DNA of 64,000 nt from Rhipicephalus microplus (lineage: Eukaryota; Arthropoda; Arachnida; Ixodida; Ixodidae): NCBI RefSeq assembly GCF_043290135.1, contig NC_134709.1, positions 68,601,956 to 68,665,955 of the forward strand. The letters are read 5' to 3'. The position numbers and the translations under genes are program-made. Each line of letters opens with the position of its first letter. Within the stretch, counting starts at the first letter, position 1. The notes under the pieces are model-generated. The model ran no database searches. It was given only the letters and a program-made list of their open reading frames with translations, and was not told the origin of the DNA. This document shows, in pieces, positions 40,524-50,949 of this stretch.

Positions 40524-41308
40524 TGTGGTAAAAAAACGCTGCCCTGAAGAGTGTGCGTCATGCTTTGACGTAGAAAATCGGTGTGCGGGGTTGATTTAGT
40601 ATTTCAGGGTGCGCGGGAATCATCATGATGGTGATAGCGGTAAAACTATGAGCTCGCCTATGCGCGTGCTCGTGCGCGTACCACGTGAAAAGCTCCCTAG
40701 CCACGGGGACAGCTCGGCTAACCCCAGAGAGCAGAGAGCAAGGACAAGTTCGGGCCACGCCCCGGCTGCTCGTTCTGACCCTCCGTGTCCGGGCCTCGTC
40801 TCGGCGTTGAAGTCCTCGGGTGTGTCCTGGACTGAGCGTCGCCCCACCTCACCCCCACGTTGGTCTGAAGCAACGTTCGTCACGGCCAGCTGCTGTTCTG
40901 GTCTCGGAGCGAGACGCTGTCCCAGGTCTGTTCGCGGCAGTCGGCGGTACGCTGTTCTCGGTGGTGTACAGGCAAGCCCAGGCGTTGACCACCGTACTGG
41001 GATGCCCCTGGCGGTTATCTTCTAGACCGGGCCCCGCCTCGGTACGAACTCCGCAAGCACAAGGCACACCGCCTCCTGACTACCAGAGAGCTTAAGGTCA
41101 AGCACAACGTTCACGCCCCAAGAGTAGAATGTGAGTGGACGAACAAGAACATTAACTCCCTTTCGCGTAGGACCGTGAACGCATGTATATATGTGTGAGT
41201 TTATGTTGTGTGTACCCCTTTGTCCGTCTTCGTGTATATAAAAGTCTCTCGTTGTCCTAGAACGTCCTCTGTCCTCATCTGGCTAACCTGTGCCCACAGT
41301 TGCCCACA
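40524..41308 (+). repeat. Left LTR, 785 bp
   Basis: Runs TGTGGTAAAAAAACGCTGCC to TTGCCCACA. A TATA-like TATATAAAAG at 41235-41244 lies near the 3' end, a likely U3 promoter. Several ORF-like stretches inside it are also present in the right LTR and reflect its GC-rich composition. Confidence 0.93.
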
Positions 41309-41313
41309 AATTT

Positions 41314-41331
41314 TGGCGAGCCTGCCAGGAT
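41314..41331 (+). promoter_or_regulatory. Primer binding site
   Basis: TGGCGAGCCTGCCAGGAT starts five bases after the LTR. The initial TGG pairs with the CCA end of a tRNA, and the rest could pair with an acceptor/T arm ending in CTGGCAGGCTCG. The tRNA is not identified. Confidence 0.6.
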
Positions 41332-41379
41332 AGATCGGCCTTACCTTCTTGCCGAGAGCCAGACGGGCCGGACGAACCG

Positions 41380-42190
41380 ATGGATTTAGAGAAATTGCAC
41401 GCGATCGGAACGGACATGGGTCTAACAGTAGCGGCACTGCAAGAATGGGTTGACGAGGAGCGCGTTATCGAAAGGGACCTTCGCGCGCAAGTTCGCGACG
41501 AGCAGCGAGAAAAGATAGCGCTGGAGGAAAGACGGCTGCAAGCCGAGGAGCGCATTTTACTGTTGAAGCTAAAGTTGCAAGATCAGAAGACTGGTTCAAA
41601 CGCGGGAGAGATAGGGAGACCGGTAAGCGATGACGCAGCGTCCCCAGCTGTAATGGATAGCTGTGGCCCGCACAAGCTATTGCCACCGTTCAACGAGATG
41701 CGATATGACCTCGACGCATATCTGCAGCGTTTTGAGCGCGTCGCGGTGTCTCAGGAGTGGCCTCGGAGCAAATGGGCCTTTTCGCTCAGCTTGTGCCTGA
41801 CGGGAGAGGCGTTATCCGTGATTAGTCGACTTGACTGTGCTTCCGCGACCAACTATGATCAGGTGAAGGCAACAATGCTGTTACGATTCCGGTATACGGC
41901 TGAAGGATACCGCGAGAAATTTCGCAAGACGAGACCAGAGGGCAAGGAACGGGGCTCCAATATGCTTCTCGCATAGCAGGTCATTTCGACCGTTGTATGG
42001 AGCTGGCAAATGTCGAGAAAACATATGACGCTATTCGCGACGTAATGATTTCAGAACAGTTCATGAAGGGATGCTCACCCACCCTGAGGGTATTTCTGAA
42101 GGAGAGGAACTGTAAGAAATTGCACTCTTTAGTGCAGAACGCAGACTGCTTTCTGGAAGCCCAATATTTGTTCAATTTGGGCAAGGACTA
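41380..42190 (+). pseudogene. gag of the 785-bp-LTR element
   Basis: Starts at ATG 41380. An N-terminal charged coiled-coil-like stretch (EERVIERDLRAQVRDEQREK) precedes a retrotransposon gag core (LPPFNEMRYDLDAYLQRFERV, RSKWAFSLSLCLTGEAL). The frame ends in TAG at 41974-41976. Matching capsid sequence resumes in another frame at 41990-42190 (FMKGCSPTLRVFLKER, HSLVQNADCFLEAQ). Gag packages element RNA. This copy is broken by at least one frameshift. Confidence 0.85.
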
Positions 42191-42263
42191 GCTGTATAAG
42201 GAGAGCTCAGCAGATGCTCGTAAAGCAGAAACTGCTAAGCGCCAGTTTAAGGGCCAAAGTCTC

Positions 42264-43184
42264 TGTTTCTTGTGCAATAAGACAGCGCACCGTGCGTCTG
42301 AATGTTGGTCTCGGACAAGAAATAACCAGTCAGCAACAGGCTGGTCGAGTGGCAGAAACGGTTCGTCTGTGGAGACAACTCGAACCCAGGAAAAGCAGTT
42401 GGCGTCGTGCGCGCTGTCACCCAAAGAAGGAGACAACGCTGAGACACCGGAGAAACCGGATGAAGCGTACGTCGTACTCCAGACTGGGGAGACTATCCCG
42501 GTCGTGAATATGACGTCGACGCGTATCCCAACTGTGGCTGATGTCGGAACTCTGCCTGTAGTGAGAGGATTGCTTGAGGGCAAAACTGTATCTGTACTTC
42601 GAGATACGGGATGCAACATGGTAGTGGTACGAGAAAGGCTTGTCCCGGAAGAGAAGTTTACGGGCACTACAAGTCCGGTTTTTCTGCTCGAGAGAACAGT
42701 GCACAACTTGCCGGAGGCGATCGTTTCTATTGACACACCGTTCTTCACCGGTGTCGTGCGATTTAAATGCATGAAGAACCGTCTATACGATGTTGTGCTA
42801 GGCAACATCGAAGGTGCCCGATCTACAAAGCTAGAATATTCGCACAAGCCTCAACAGCATCGTGAGAGGCATCGTGATTACAGCGGAGGGAAGGTAGTCA
42901 GAAAACTCGCTAACTCACCCGTGCCCATCATCGAGGACGACACGCAAAGTGATGTCGGAAACGATTCAGGCTACTTACCAATGACAGTAGAGACAACTTG
43001 CACACCTCATAGGCCCGCAGATCAAGTACCACTAGGTGATAGTGCTGCAGTAGTGAAAGAAACACGCGCCACAACCAGGCTACCTGCTCTGAAAGCCACT
43101 GCGCGACAACTGGTGGCAGCGGTGGGATACGACTCAGCCCCCCCCGAGCCGCGACAACTGGTGCACTGCCACAATCATAGATAA
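42264..43184 (+). pseudogene. Zinc knuckle and aspartic protease region
   Basis: A CCHC-type knuckle, CFLCNKTAHRASEC (42264-42305), is followed about 300 bases later by a retropepsin-like active site, VSVLRDTGCNMVVV (DTG at 42602-42610). The frame is open to 43184. In a usual Ty3/gypsy element the reverse transcriptase would follow here. Instead the next recognisable domain is integrase. Residues beyond about 42850 are low in recognisable motifs. Confidence 0.8.
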
Positions 43185-43189
43185 AGTGA

Positions 43190-43715
43190 CGCTTGAGGAA
43201 TACCAAAGAAATGACCCATCGTTACGGCATTGTTATGAGAGTCTTGCTAAAAAGTTAATAGTAAAGAATCGCGAAATCTGCTTCTTTCTTGTAGATGGTA
43301 TCTTGTATCGGAAGCACAAGCTACTCTCGGAGAAGGAACTCGAACAACGTCGTACCGAGACAACTGTGAGAGACTGTGCTCAAACTAGCCCAAGAAGGTA
43401 TCCTCGCGGGACACCAAGGGATATCCCGAACAACTGACCGTATTCTTGCCGAATTCTTCTGGCCAGGTGTTCAATCAGAAACCAAGAGGTTTGTGAAGTC
43501 TTGCGATATCTGTAAGTGGACTGTCCCGCGCCATTTGGTTGGTCGAGCTCCGCTAGGTACCATGCCAATCATTGAGACCCCGTTTTCACGTGTGGGCATC
43601 GACATCATCGGTCCTTTGTCACCGACATCTTCCAAGGGCAACAGGTACATTTTAACCATGGTGGATTTTGCAACGAGATATCCAGACGCCATCGCACTTC
43701 CTTCGAGTGAAAGCA
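43190..43715 (+). pseudogene. Integrase N-terminal zinc domain and start of core, truncated
   Basis: TLEEYQRNDPSLRHCYESL leads into the HHCC integrase zinc domain (GHQGISRTTDRIL, FFWPGVQ, SCDICKWTVP). The core's first catalytic Asp lies in SRVGIDIIGPLSP, and ILTMVDFATRYPDAIAL follows. A one-base frameshift and a TGA lie around 43340-43378. The core stops right after the first strands. The second Asp and Glu of the DDE triad are absent, and RNase H sequence follows within a few codons. Confidence 0.85.
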
Positions 43716-44111
43716 CCTAACCTCGAAAGGCCTTTCGTATTGCGCACTGACGCGTCATCACGGAGTTTGGGAGCTCTCCTCCTACAAGAACACAATGGTC
43801 TCTTGCATCCAGTGTCCTACGCCAGTAGAAAGCTGCTACAGCGTGAAGTGGCATATTCTACAATTGAGAGAGAATGTCTCGCCATCGTGTGGAGTGTCCA
43901 GAAATTTCATGTGTACCTCTACGGCAGGCCATTCGTTTTGCAATCAGACCACCAGCCTCTGAAATACATCAACTCTGCCCGACAAATCAACACACGAGTG
44001 CTACGCTGGAGTCTACTCTTGATGGACTACGATTTCCACGTAGAATACATTCAGGGCTCAGATAATGTCGGTGCCGACTATCTTAGCCGCACATCTCTTA
44101 CTACTGACTAG
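43716..44111 (+). pseudogene. RNase H domain of the LTR element, fused after truncated integrase
   Basis: Typical Ty3/gypsy RNase H: RPFVLRTDASSRSLGALLLQ, PVSYASRKLLQREVAYSTIE, ECLAIVWSVQKFHVYLYGR, LQSDHQPLKYIN, ending in the tether segment DNVGADYLSRT and a TAG stop. The active-site D, E and D are all present. It lies downstream of integrase, and only a short 3' UTR separates it from the right LTR, so it is the last pol domain. Confidence 0.9.
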
Positions 44112-44223
44112 GCTGTCCGATTACTCGTATAGACACACAAAGAACTCATGACGCGAGTAATACGTTGTCTACTCTATGAACATGCCTACCCTTCTTATCC
44201 CACCGTTTCGCTGTTCTTGAACT

Positions 44224-44233
44224 GGGGGGAAGA
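44224..44233 (+). promoter_or_regulatory. Polypurine tract
   Basis: GGGGGGAAGA directly before the right LTR, the expected plus-strand primer. Confidence 0.8.
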
Positions 44234-45018
44234 TGTGGTAAAAAAACGCTGCCCTGGAGAGTGTGCGTCATGCTTTGACGTAGAAAATCGGTGTGCGGGG
44301 CCGATTTAGTATTTCAGGGTGCGCGGGAATCATCATGATAGTGATAGCGGTAAAACTATGAGCTCGCCTATGCGCGTGCTCGTGCGCGTACCACGTGAAA
44401 AGCTCTCGAGCCACGGGGACAGCTCGGCTAACCATAGAGCGTAGAGAGCAAGGACAAGTTCGGGCCACGCCCCGGCTGCTCGTTCTGACCCTCCGTGTCC
44501 GGGCCTCGTCTCGGCGTTGAAGTCCTCGGGTGCGTGCTGGACTGGGCGTCGCCCCACCTCACCCCCACGTTGGTCTGAAGCAACGTTCGTCACGGCCAGC
44601 TGCTGTTCTGGTCTCGGAGCGAGACGCTGTCCCAGGTCTGTTCGCGGCAGTCGGCGGTACGCTGTTCTCGGTGGTGTACAGGCAAGCCCAGGCGTTGACC
44701 ACCGTACTGGGATGCCCCTGGCGGTTATCTTCTAGACCGGGCCCCGCCTCGGTACGAACTCCGCAAGCACAAGGCACACCGCCTCCTGACTACCAGAGAG
44801 CTCAAGGTCAAGCACAACGTTCACGCCCCAAGAGTAGAATGTGAGTGGACGAACAAGAACATTAACTCCCTTTCGCGTAGGACCGTGAACACGTGTATAT
44901 ATGTGTGAGTTTATGTTGTGTGTATCCCTTTGTCCGTCTTCGTGTATATAAAGGTCTCTCGTTGTCCTAGAACGTTCTTTGTCCTCATCTGGCTAACCTG
45001 TGCCCACAATTGCCCACA
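44234..45018 (+). repeat. Right LTR, 785 bp
   Basis: Same length and ends as the left LTR. The differences are scattered substitutions, with no indel seen. TATATAAAGG at 44945-44954 corresponds to the TATA-like box of the left LTR. Confidence 0.93.
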
Positions 45019-45023
45019 ACGCT

Positions 45024-46062
45024 GCAATAAGGCGTTGAAAATGACCCCGTAACTCTCGCTGCCATGCAGGCACTAAAGGAGGTTGCCGGTCAATCCGAAG
45101 AGTAATATGCAACTTTGTGGCAGTGTCCGCTAGTTATTCGTACGTACGGCGTCTAAGGGCATGCTCTGCTACTGAGCAGTGTAAACGCCACTGTGTCTTG
45201 AGCGGGTCCCACACCTCCGGACCGGATCCCAATAGAGAGGCGCGCAAGATTCTAGATAAACTGGAGCGTGAACGCGCGTCGTGCAGAATGCAATTGTCAA
45301 GACGCCGAGGTCTCACTGATGATGAAAAGGGAAAGTGAGCCTCGGGAGTCACTGGTCGGTGGTCTGATATATAAACAGGGGATGATGGTAATGTTACTAC
45401 ATCGATGTATGGTACGTAAGAAGCTAGCGTGATCGGCACATAGAAACAATCCAACCAACTAGACGACGTTCTACGCCGCCAAGTCCAGGCATACTGTGGT
45501 CCATGCACTAGTCTGAACGTATCTATCAAAGAGAAATGTTGGACCAGGCGACACAGCTCCCGCGCGTTCCAACCAGAGCGACCCCATCCTGCAGACCTTG
45601 CACGTCAGCTCGCGTGTCTAATACACAATTAAAATCTCCAGTGAGTATGACATGATGACCATCTAGAAAATACACGTCAGGCCACAGAAAAAAAAATGGT
45701 TAGACATCGCTGCTTGAGCTGGCGCATAAATACACAAAACGCGCATCTTGAAGGATGATAGGACGCATCTAAAAGCCAATACCCGTCCAATATTTTCATT
45801 GAAAACATGATGATTGCGCAGAAGAGCGTGGTTAAAGTAATAATTCCAACTCCACTGAAGCGAGATGTCGCGAAAGATAAGTGAAAGTCTAAATTAAATG
45901 CGCGTTTGAATCCACGAACATGGGCAATGACAAAATGTTGCTTTCTTGTAAGCACAGAATATCACAAAGTTCTGCGCGAGCTATGCTGATAACTTCGGCT
46001 AGCTTCACTGGGTTACGGAACCCTTGAACATTTAAAGAAATGATTTTCAGGGTTTCAGCCAT
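45024..46062 (-). mobile_element. Tx1/L1-like LINE, endonuclease domain (5' part of ORF2)
   Basis: Starts at ATG 46062 with the APE endonuclease opening LKIISLNVQGFRNP and the metal-binding Glu in CDILCLQESN. It runs through SGVGIITLTTLF and DGYWLLDASY (about 45750-45850) to FRLVHGPQYAWTW, SSSWLDCFYV and ISDHRPV (catalytic SDH, about 45370). Frames shift between 45530 and 45890. The domain nicks the target DNA. It is interrupted at 45018 by the LTR element. Confidence 0.8.
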
Positions 46063-46149
46063 ATTGAAATGTTTGTGAGTGACTGACCTGGTCGTGTTTT
46101 TGATTCGGTACACCGGGGATATGTCTGGGGGAACTGGAGTGCACACACT

Positions 46150-46730
46150 ACACAGAATATTTCGATTCTAGAAGAGGGTAGAGCTTTCTTCCGTTGCTGG
46201 GACTCGGAGAAGCTATCCTACAGGGGTGCCGTCCGAGCTGGTGCCAGACTTGTGAGCACGCTTGACATCTTGCAGGGCTTGCATTTCCACGTCACATCCG
46301 TCTAGGCTAGAAGAGAGTCCGATGCTACTGTCGACTCCGAGGCTGAAGCTGCTGTCTGACGAATCAGACAGTGGCTGCAGCGTCAACGTTGTCGTAGCCT
46401 CCAACGACCTTGATCACGGATTGCTTGTCGAGACGCGCCAGTAAAGAACTTCCGTGGCGTCTTGCTACTTGTTCAAGGAAGTCACAAGCCTGGCTTTCGG
46501 AAGGAGGCAATGGGCTTTGCTCATTCAGTTTCAATTTCGTTCTGGTGAAACACCAGCGCCCGTAGATCTCGTAACGTGGGCATCTACTGAGCCCTCAGTT
46601 GCTAGATTTAGCGACGAGTCCGGTGCGTCGGTGCCTACAAGCGTTTCTTTCTCGGCTGGTACCGACGTCGAACATGGCACGAAATGTTTGCCTGCGCAGA
46701 CACGAGGTCAGCCATGGTGGCTGTTCTTAT
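46150..46730 (-). mobile_element. Tx1-like LINE 5' end with ORF1 remnant
   Basis: A CCACCATGG start (about 46717) opens a short decayed ORF1. A 63-codon frame at 46213-46404 (DSSDSSFSLGVDSSIGLSSS) is Ser/Asp-rich. The ORF1 zinc knuckles seen in the related copy at 60 kb are missing, so ORF1 is internally deleted. Confidence 0.5.
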
Positions 46731-46744
46731 CGATGAGATGGGCA

Positions 46745-46870
46745 AACGATGATTATGATGATGATGATAATGATGATGATAATCCTTGTTATTCTGGCGC
46801 ACACCCACAGAGGAGGATCGGCCAAGAATCGGGTGGCAGGATTTTTAAGTGAAAGGTTTATGGTTTTACA
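46745..46870 (-). repeat. LINE 3' UTR with (ATC)n tail
   Basis: Minus-strand sequence TCCTGCCACCCGATTCTTGGCC followed by GGGTGTGCGCCAGAATAAC and (ATC)n. It matches 60864-60990 (CCTGCCGCCCGGTTCTTGGCCC, GGGCGAGTGCCAGCAGAG, (ATC)n). At both sites the next element's 5' end begins directly after the tail. Confidence 0.65.
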
Positions 46871-46893
46871 AACAAAAAGTAATTTTGGACTGA

Positions 46894-46973
<80 letters not shown>

Positions 46974-47095
46974 GGGGAGAAAAGATAAAAAAGGAGTATA
47001 TCTGAGCAGGGATCGATGCAGGCTATCAGATGTGATTTGAGACAGAGGTGTTGGTGGGCCTAAAACGAGTGATATATATATATATATATATAATA
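46894..47095. repeat. (AC)n(TA)n compound microsatellite and a second (TA)n
   Basis: AC units from 46895, TA units to 46972, about 100 bases of unique DNA, then TA units (47071-47090) up to the edge of the 116-bp LTR. Confidence 0.9.
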
Positions 47096-47211
47096 TGACG
47101 CTATGATGTATTGGTGACGTGGCCTGGCTCATACCCCATGTTTATTCTAATCTCACTTCCTCCTCTGCCTCTACTACTAACTCCCAACCATCGCTACCTT
47201 CTTACGTTACA
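47096..47211 (-). repeat. 116-bp LTR (3' LTR of minus-strand element)
   Basis: TGACGCTATGATGTATTGGT ... CTTCTTACGTTACA in plus orientation. It differs from its partner by only a few substitutions. Confidence 0.85.
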
Positions 47212-47333
47212 GGATTCCCCCTCCTCCCCGAAAGAAGTCGCATCAGACGAACATAAATGAAAACTGAGCATGCATGACTTACAACTGAACACTGTCAAAA
47301 GAGAAGATCATTCCAAGTCCGAGGAAGTTTCCG

Positions 47334-48185
47334 TTAACACACTATAGCTTCACTGGAGAAGACAGCAACCCGGGGTATCAAGTACAGCTCTGGAGGGCGA
47401 GGCTGGCTGTTGCGCTCTGGACAACATAAGCATGCTTTGAGCTTGAAATCAGATGGAAACTGAGCCGGTATTCTTGCGATGAATGAACGTGGTGTGATGG
47501 CCTTGAAGCATTGGCTGGATGATTTGCGCAGGTGTCGTGCTATTTGTCTTGATTGGAACCCATGCGTCGCCACCCGTTTGCTTGCTTGTTGACCGAGGCT
47601 GGTGCCGTGATTTCTGCGTCCTTGCGGAATACAGGGTATGGCTCGGCGCCTTTCTCGACGTTGTATGTCGTGTTGCCTGAGTCTTGATCCCGACTGGAGA
47701 AAGCTTACTCGACGTCCCTTGGGAAAATATCCTGGATTCGATGCTTTCCTTGTTTCGAGCGAGAAATCTTGAATATGTCGTTGGCTTAGTTGACACGTTT
47801 GTAAATGGCTTTCCATAAACCGCGTGTGTTCTTCCGAAGATGATTCCATTCGTCGTCGTCCTTGTTCGTATAGCCCTTGGAATATCTGTTGTTTTTGGAC
47901 TTGCTGGCATTGATGATGTTGCTGCGAAAAGACCTGAGGTGGCAGCCCTTTTTCACCATGACACTGACTTTCTGGGCAATTGAATGTGGTGTCGAGTGGG
48001 CAGGTAGTAGCCTCTAGGCTGTTGTGCTGCATTTCGGGTGATGAAGGTAATGCTTCCGAGTTGATAGATACATCATCAGGGGCTTCTTCGCTGTTCACTG
48101 CGAGTGGTTCTTGCGCCTGAATCTGGATGGTAGGTTCAGGGCTTGGCTGAGTATTCTCCGAGCTCCGCAGCTCTATCCCGACCAT
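47334..48185 (-). CDS. 283-codon Gln/Ser-rich ORF of the short LTR element, unknown
   Basis: Open frame from ATG 48185 to TAG 47334. The N-terminal third is acidic and Pro/Ser-rich (SSPEMQHNSLEATTCPLDTT). The rest is Gln/Arg-rich (QQHHQCQQVQKQQIFQ, RERRRAIPCIPQGRRN). A 153-codon frame on the same strand overlaps it (47449-47910), so either could be the meaningful one. No protease, RT or integrase motif is seen. Possibly decayed pol or an extra gag product. Confidence 0.4.
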   Translation of the reverse strand: MVGIELRSSENTQPSPEPTIQIQAQEPLAVNSEEAPDDVSINSEALPSSPEMQHNSLEATTCPLDTTFNCPESQCHGEKGLPPQVFSQQHHQCQQVQKQQIFQGLYEQGRRRMESSSEEHTRFMESHLQTCQLSQRHIQDFSLETRKASNPGYFPKGRRVSFLQSGSRLRQHDIQRRERRRAIPCIPQGRRNHGTSLGQQASKRVATHGFQSRQIARHLRKSSSQCFKAITPRSFIARIPAQFPSDFKLKACLCCPERNSQPRPPELYLIPRVAVFSSEAIVC

Positions 48186-48335
48186 TGTGAGCGTGCTAGA
48201 TGTGAGGTGGGCGTTGTGAGCGACGAAAGAGCCAAGTGACGGAAAACGAGGAGGTAGCCCAATTGTGCTAGATGGAAAATAAGCTGATCCAATGTGTGGA
48301 GACTGATTTTCACTCTTTGAATCGTCATGACATTG

Positions 48336-49019
48336 TTAGGCATTTTCCTCATGTGTCAGCTGGTCTACCATGAATAAGGCGTCCTTATGACACGAATAGT
48401 GACCGTTAGGAGCCTTTGAAGAGCTGCGTCGTAGAAAACCAGGTGGTGGACCATGTATGCGAGACGAAGCATGAAAGGCATCAGTAGGGTGAGTGACGTC
48501 TCGTGTCGTATGTTGAAGCGATGACTTCGGAAATGCTGACTTTCGCGCAGAAGGGATGCGCGCTTGACGGTTAGGTTTTTCCCAATATACGCATGGCCTT
48601 CTGTAAGTAAACTCATGTGCCACTTCGCCTTGAGGCAGTTGTCGACTCACGTTGGGCTTTCGAATGCTTGAGGACTGCTTAGGGAATTGACGATAGTGTG
48701 CGGTTTTCTCCAGATGGTCGGCAATAAGTAGGTCTTGTTCATAGTCGTTAAAACGAGTGAACATCTCTTCTTTGATCTTTTGCCATGACTCATCATTTTC
48801 AAAGACGTGGGTGAGGTAAAACTTAAATGCCTCACCGGAGATGTAGTCAGTGAAGTTGATGACCATCTCCCGTTCCGACCAAGATGCAGCGGTAGCGTGG
48901 AGCTCGAACAGGTCGAACCAGTCCTGCACAGGTCCATCGTCCGCTGCTCCGGTGTACTTGGGGATGGGAAGGTCAGTCGGTGATTCCGTTATGATGGTGG
49001 CAACGGTGTCCAGTGGCAA
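48336..49019 (-). CDS. gag-like ORF of the short LTR element
   Basis: 227 codons from ATG 49019. The N-terminal half is a retrotransposon gag capsid-like domain (IPKYTGAADDGPVQDWFDLF, EREMVINFTDYISGEAFKF, WQKIKEEMFTRFNDYEQD). The C-terminal half is basic and Ser/Arg-rich without a clear CCHC knuckle. It is open from start to stop, unlike the other LTR-element gags here. Likely role: capsid assembly around element RNA. Confidence 0.7.
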   Translation of the reverse strand: MPLDTVATIITESPTDLPIPKYTGAADDGPVQDWFDLFELHATAASWSEREMVINFTDYISGEAFKFYLTHVFENDESWQKIKEEMFTRFNDYEQDLLIADHLEKTAHYRQFPKQSSSIRKPNVSRQLPQGEVAHEFTYRRPCVYWEKPNRQARIPSARKSAFPKSSLQHTTRDVTHPTDAFHASSRIHGPPPGFLRRSSSKAPNGHYSCHKDALFMVDQLTHEENA

Positions 49020-49123
49020 TGCACTTCTGTGGTCCGCGTTCGGTCACTGCGTCTCGCTGAGGTCTTCGATAATGATGGCCGGTCGATGAAGTGGCTGCCA
49101 GGTCTTCATCCTGCCGACTCGTG

Positions 49124-49435
<312 letters not shown>

Positions 49436-49568
49436 TGTTCACAGGAGCAGCAGCACTGGACGCCGAACCGAACGTTAGAGCACGAGCACCACAAACAGTC
49501 CTCTTCTTTTTTCCACCATGGCACATACTCGCATTGGCATGGCTCAACCTCATTCCATGCCTGTGGCA
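49436..49568 (-). repeat. 133-bp LTR (3' LTR)
   Basis: TGTTCACAGGAGCAGCAGCA ... CCATGCCTGTGGCA in plus orientation, bordered by a TTCCCCCCTTCC purine tract (on the minus strand) inside and (AT)n outside. Confidence 0.8.
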
Positions 49569-49663
49569 TTCCCCCCTTCCAAAAAAGTACCACCCTGATG
49601 ATAAATGCCGATTAAAAGTTAAAGTAATCGCGTACACGCACAAAGACGCATGATGAAGCAGTG

Positions 49664-50600
49664 TCAGGTGGCTAGGGGGTAGTGTCGCTTCATCCGTGAC
49701 ACATGAACTGTCGACCTGCTGGGAACATCGAGATCACCGAGCTGTGTCTTCAAGCAGGATTTCGTAATTGACATCTGTGAGGCCTCGTAGTGCTCTATGA
49801 GGACCGAAGTAGCGGTGAAGTGACTTTTCCTAGTGGCCCCTTTGGCGAACGGGGATCCACAGCCAGACCAGATCACCGGGCTGTAAATAACATGGCGATG
49901 ACGGAAGTTGTACCTCTGCGAGTCGATGCGTTGTTGTTTTCGGATTCCCTCGAGTGCAAGCTGGCGGGCAGCGTCGGCGAGCCGGATAAAGTCGTTCGCA
50001 TCAGTAGTAATATCGGTAATGTCAGGCAAGAGCATGGCATCCAGCATCTTAATTGCTTCTCGGCCATGAAGCAACCGGAAAGGAGTGAAGCCCATAGTCT
50101 CTTGAACCGCAGTGTTGTAAGCGAACGTTACGTATGGCAAAATTTCATCCCAGTTTTTGTGACCACGGTCGATCATGGTCGACGTAGCATGTCAGCGAGC
50201 TTCTTGTTTAATATCTCCGTCAGACCATTGGTTTGTGGATGGTATGCGGTCGTTTTGCGATGAGCTGTTCCACTAATTCTCATGACGTCTTGCGTGAATT
50301 GGGCTGTAAAGGGTGTTCTACGGTCAGTGATAAGAACTGTTGGCGTTCCATGGCGGAGGACGATGTTGTTTATGAAAAAATACACAATCTCATTGACGGC
50401 GCCTCGTTGTAGGGCTTCCGTTTCGCAGTACCTTGTTAAATAGTCAGTAGCGACTGCGATCCAGCGGTTGCCATCATGTGATTTCGAGAAGGGCCCAAGC
50501 AAGTCCATGCCGATTCGTTCAAACGGTTGTGACGGGGGTGCAACAGGCTGCAATAAACCAACAGGGCGCACAGGTGGGGCTTTACGGCGCTGGCAATGAT
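49664..50600 (-). pseudogene. Integrase of the 49.4-54.8 kb element
   Basis: The core has FERIGMDLLGPFSKS, WIAVATDYLTRYCE, LITDRRTPFTAQF (second Asp, normally D-R-G) and HPQTNGLTEILNK with the Glu absent from its usual place unless the motif is shifted. A C-terminal frame follows ([32 protein letters not shown]). A frameshift at about 50175 splits it. Confidence 0.85.
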
Positions 50601-50949
50601 TGCACGTTTTAACGTAATGCTTGACATCCTGGGTGAGCTTTGGCCAGTAGTTGCGAGTCCGAATCCGGGCAAGGGTACGTGCGAATACTAGGTGGCCGGA
50701 GGAAGGCTCGTCGTGGCAGGCAGATAAAATATCAGCACGTAGCCCTGGTGGAACGATTAGGTGGTATTCAGTCGCATAAGGTTCGAAGTTCTTTTTGTAG
50801 ACGATGTCGTTGCGGAGACAAAATTAACCTGAACGTGTGAATGCCGATGGTGGACTCGAGCTGCGACCTTGAAGGTATTTGATAAGTTGTCGAATCTCTG
50901 AATCATTCCACTGTTGTTGGGCCAAGTCAAATTCACTGACTGCACAAAA

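Larger units (their letters stand above)
40519..45023 (+). mobile_element. Ty3/gypsy-like LTR retrotransposon with integrase before RNase H, RT core missing
   Basis: 785-bp LTRs (40524-41308 and 44234-45018), beginning TGTGGTA and ending CCCACA, differ at about 20 sites by eye (about 97% identical). A tRNA-type primer site follows the left LTR and a GGGGGGAAGA polypurine tract precedes the right one. The ACGCT duplication is intact. The 2.9 kb interior encodes in order gag, CCHC knuckle, protease, integrase N-terminal part and RNase H. There is no reverse transcriptase core and no second half of integrase. Gag has a stop and pol has a frameshift, so it is non-autonomous. It is inserted in the Tx1-like LINE. 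It is not an infectious virus; no envelope gene is seen. Confidence 0.92.

Noticed and set aside
40609..41095. 138- and 91-codon frames in the left LTR, repeated in the right LTR
   Set aside because: They lie in LTR regulatory sequence, overlap on both strands and show no motif. They are composition artefacts.
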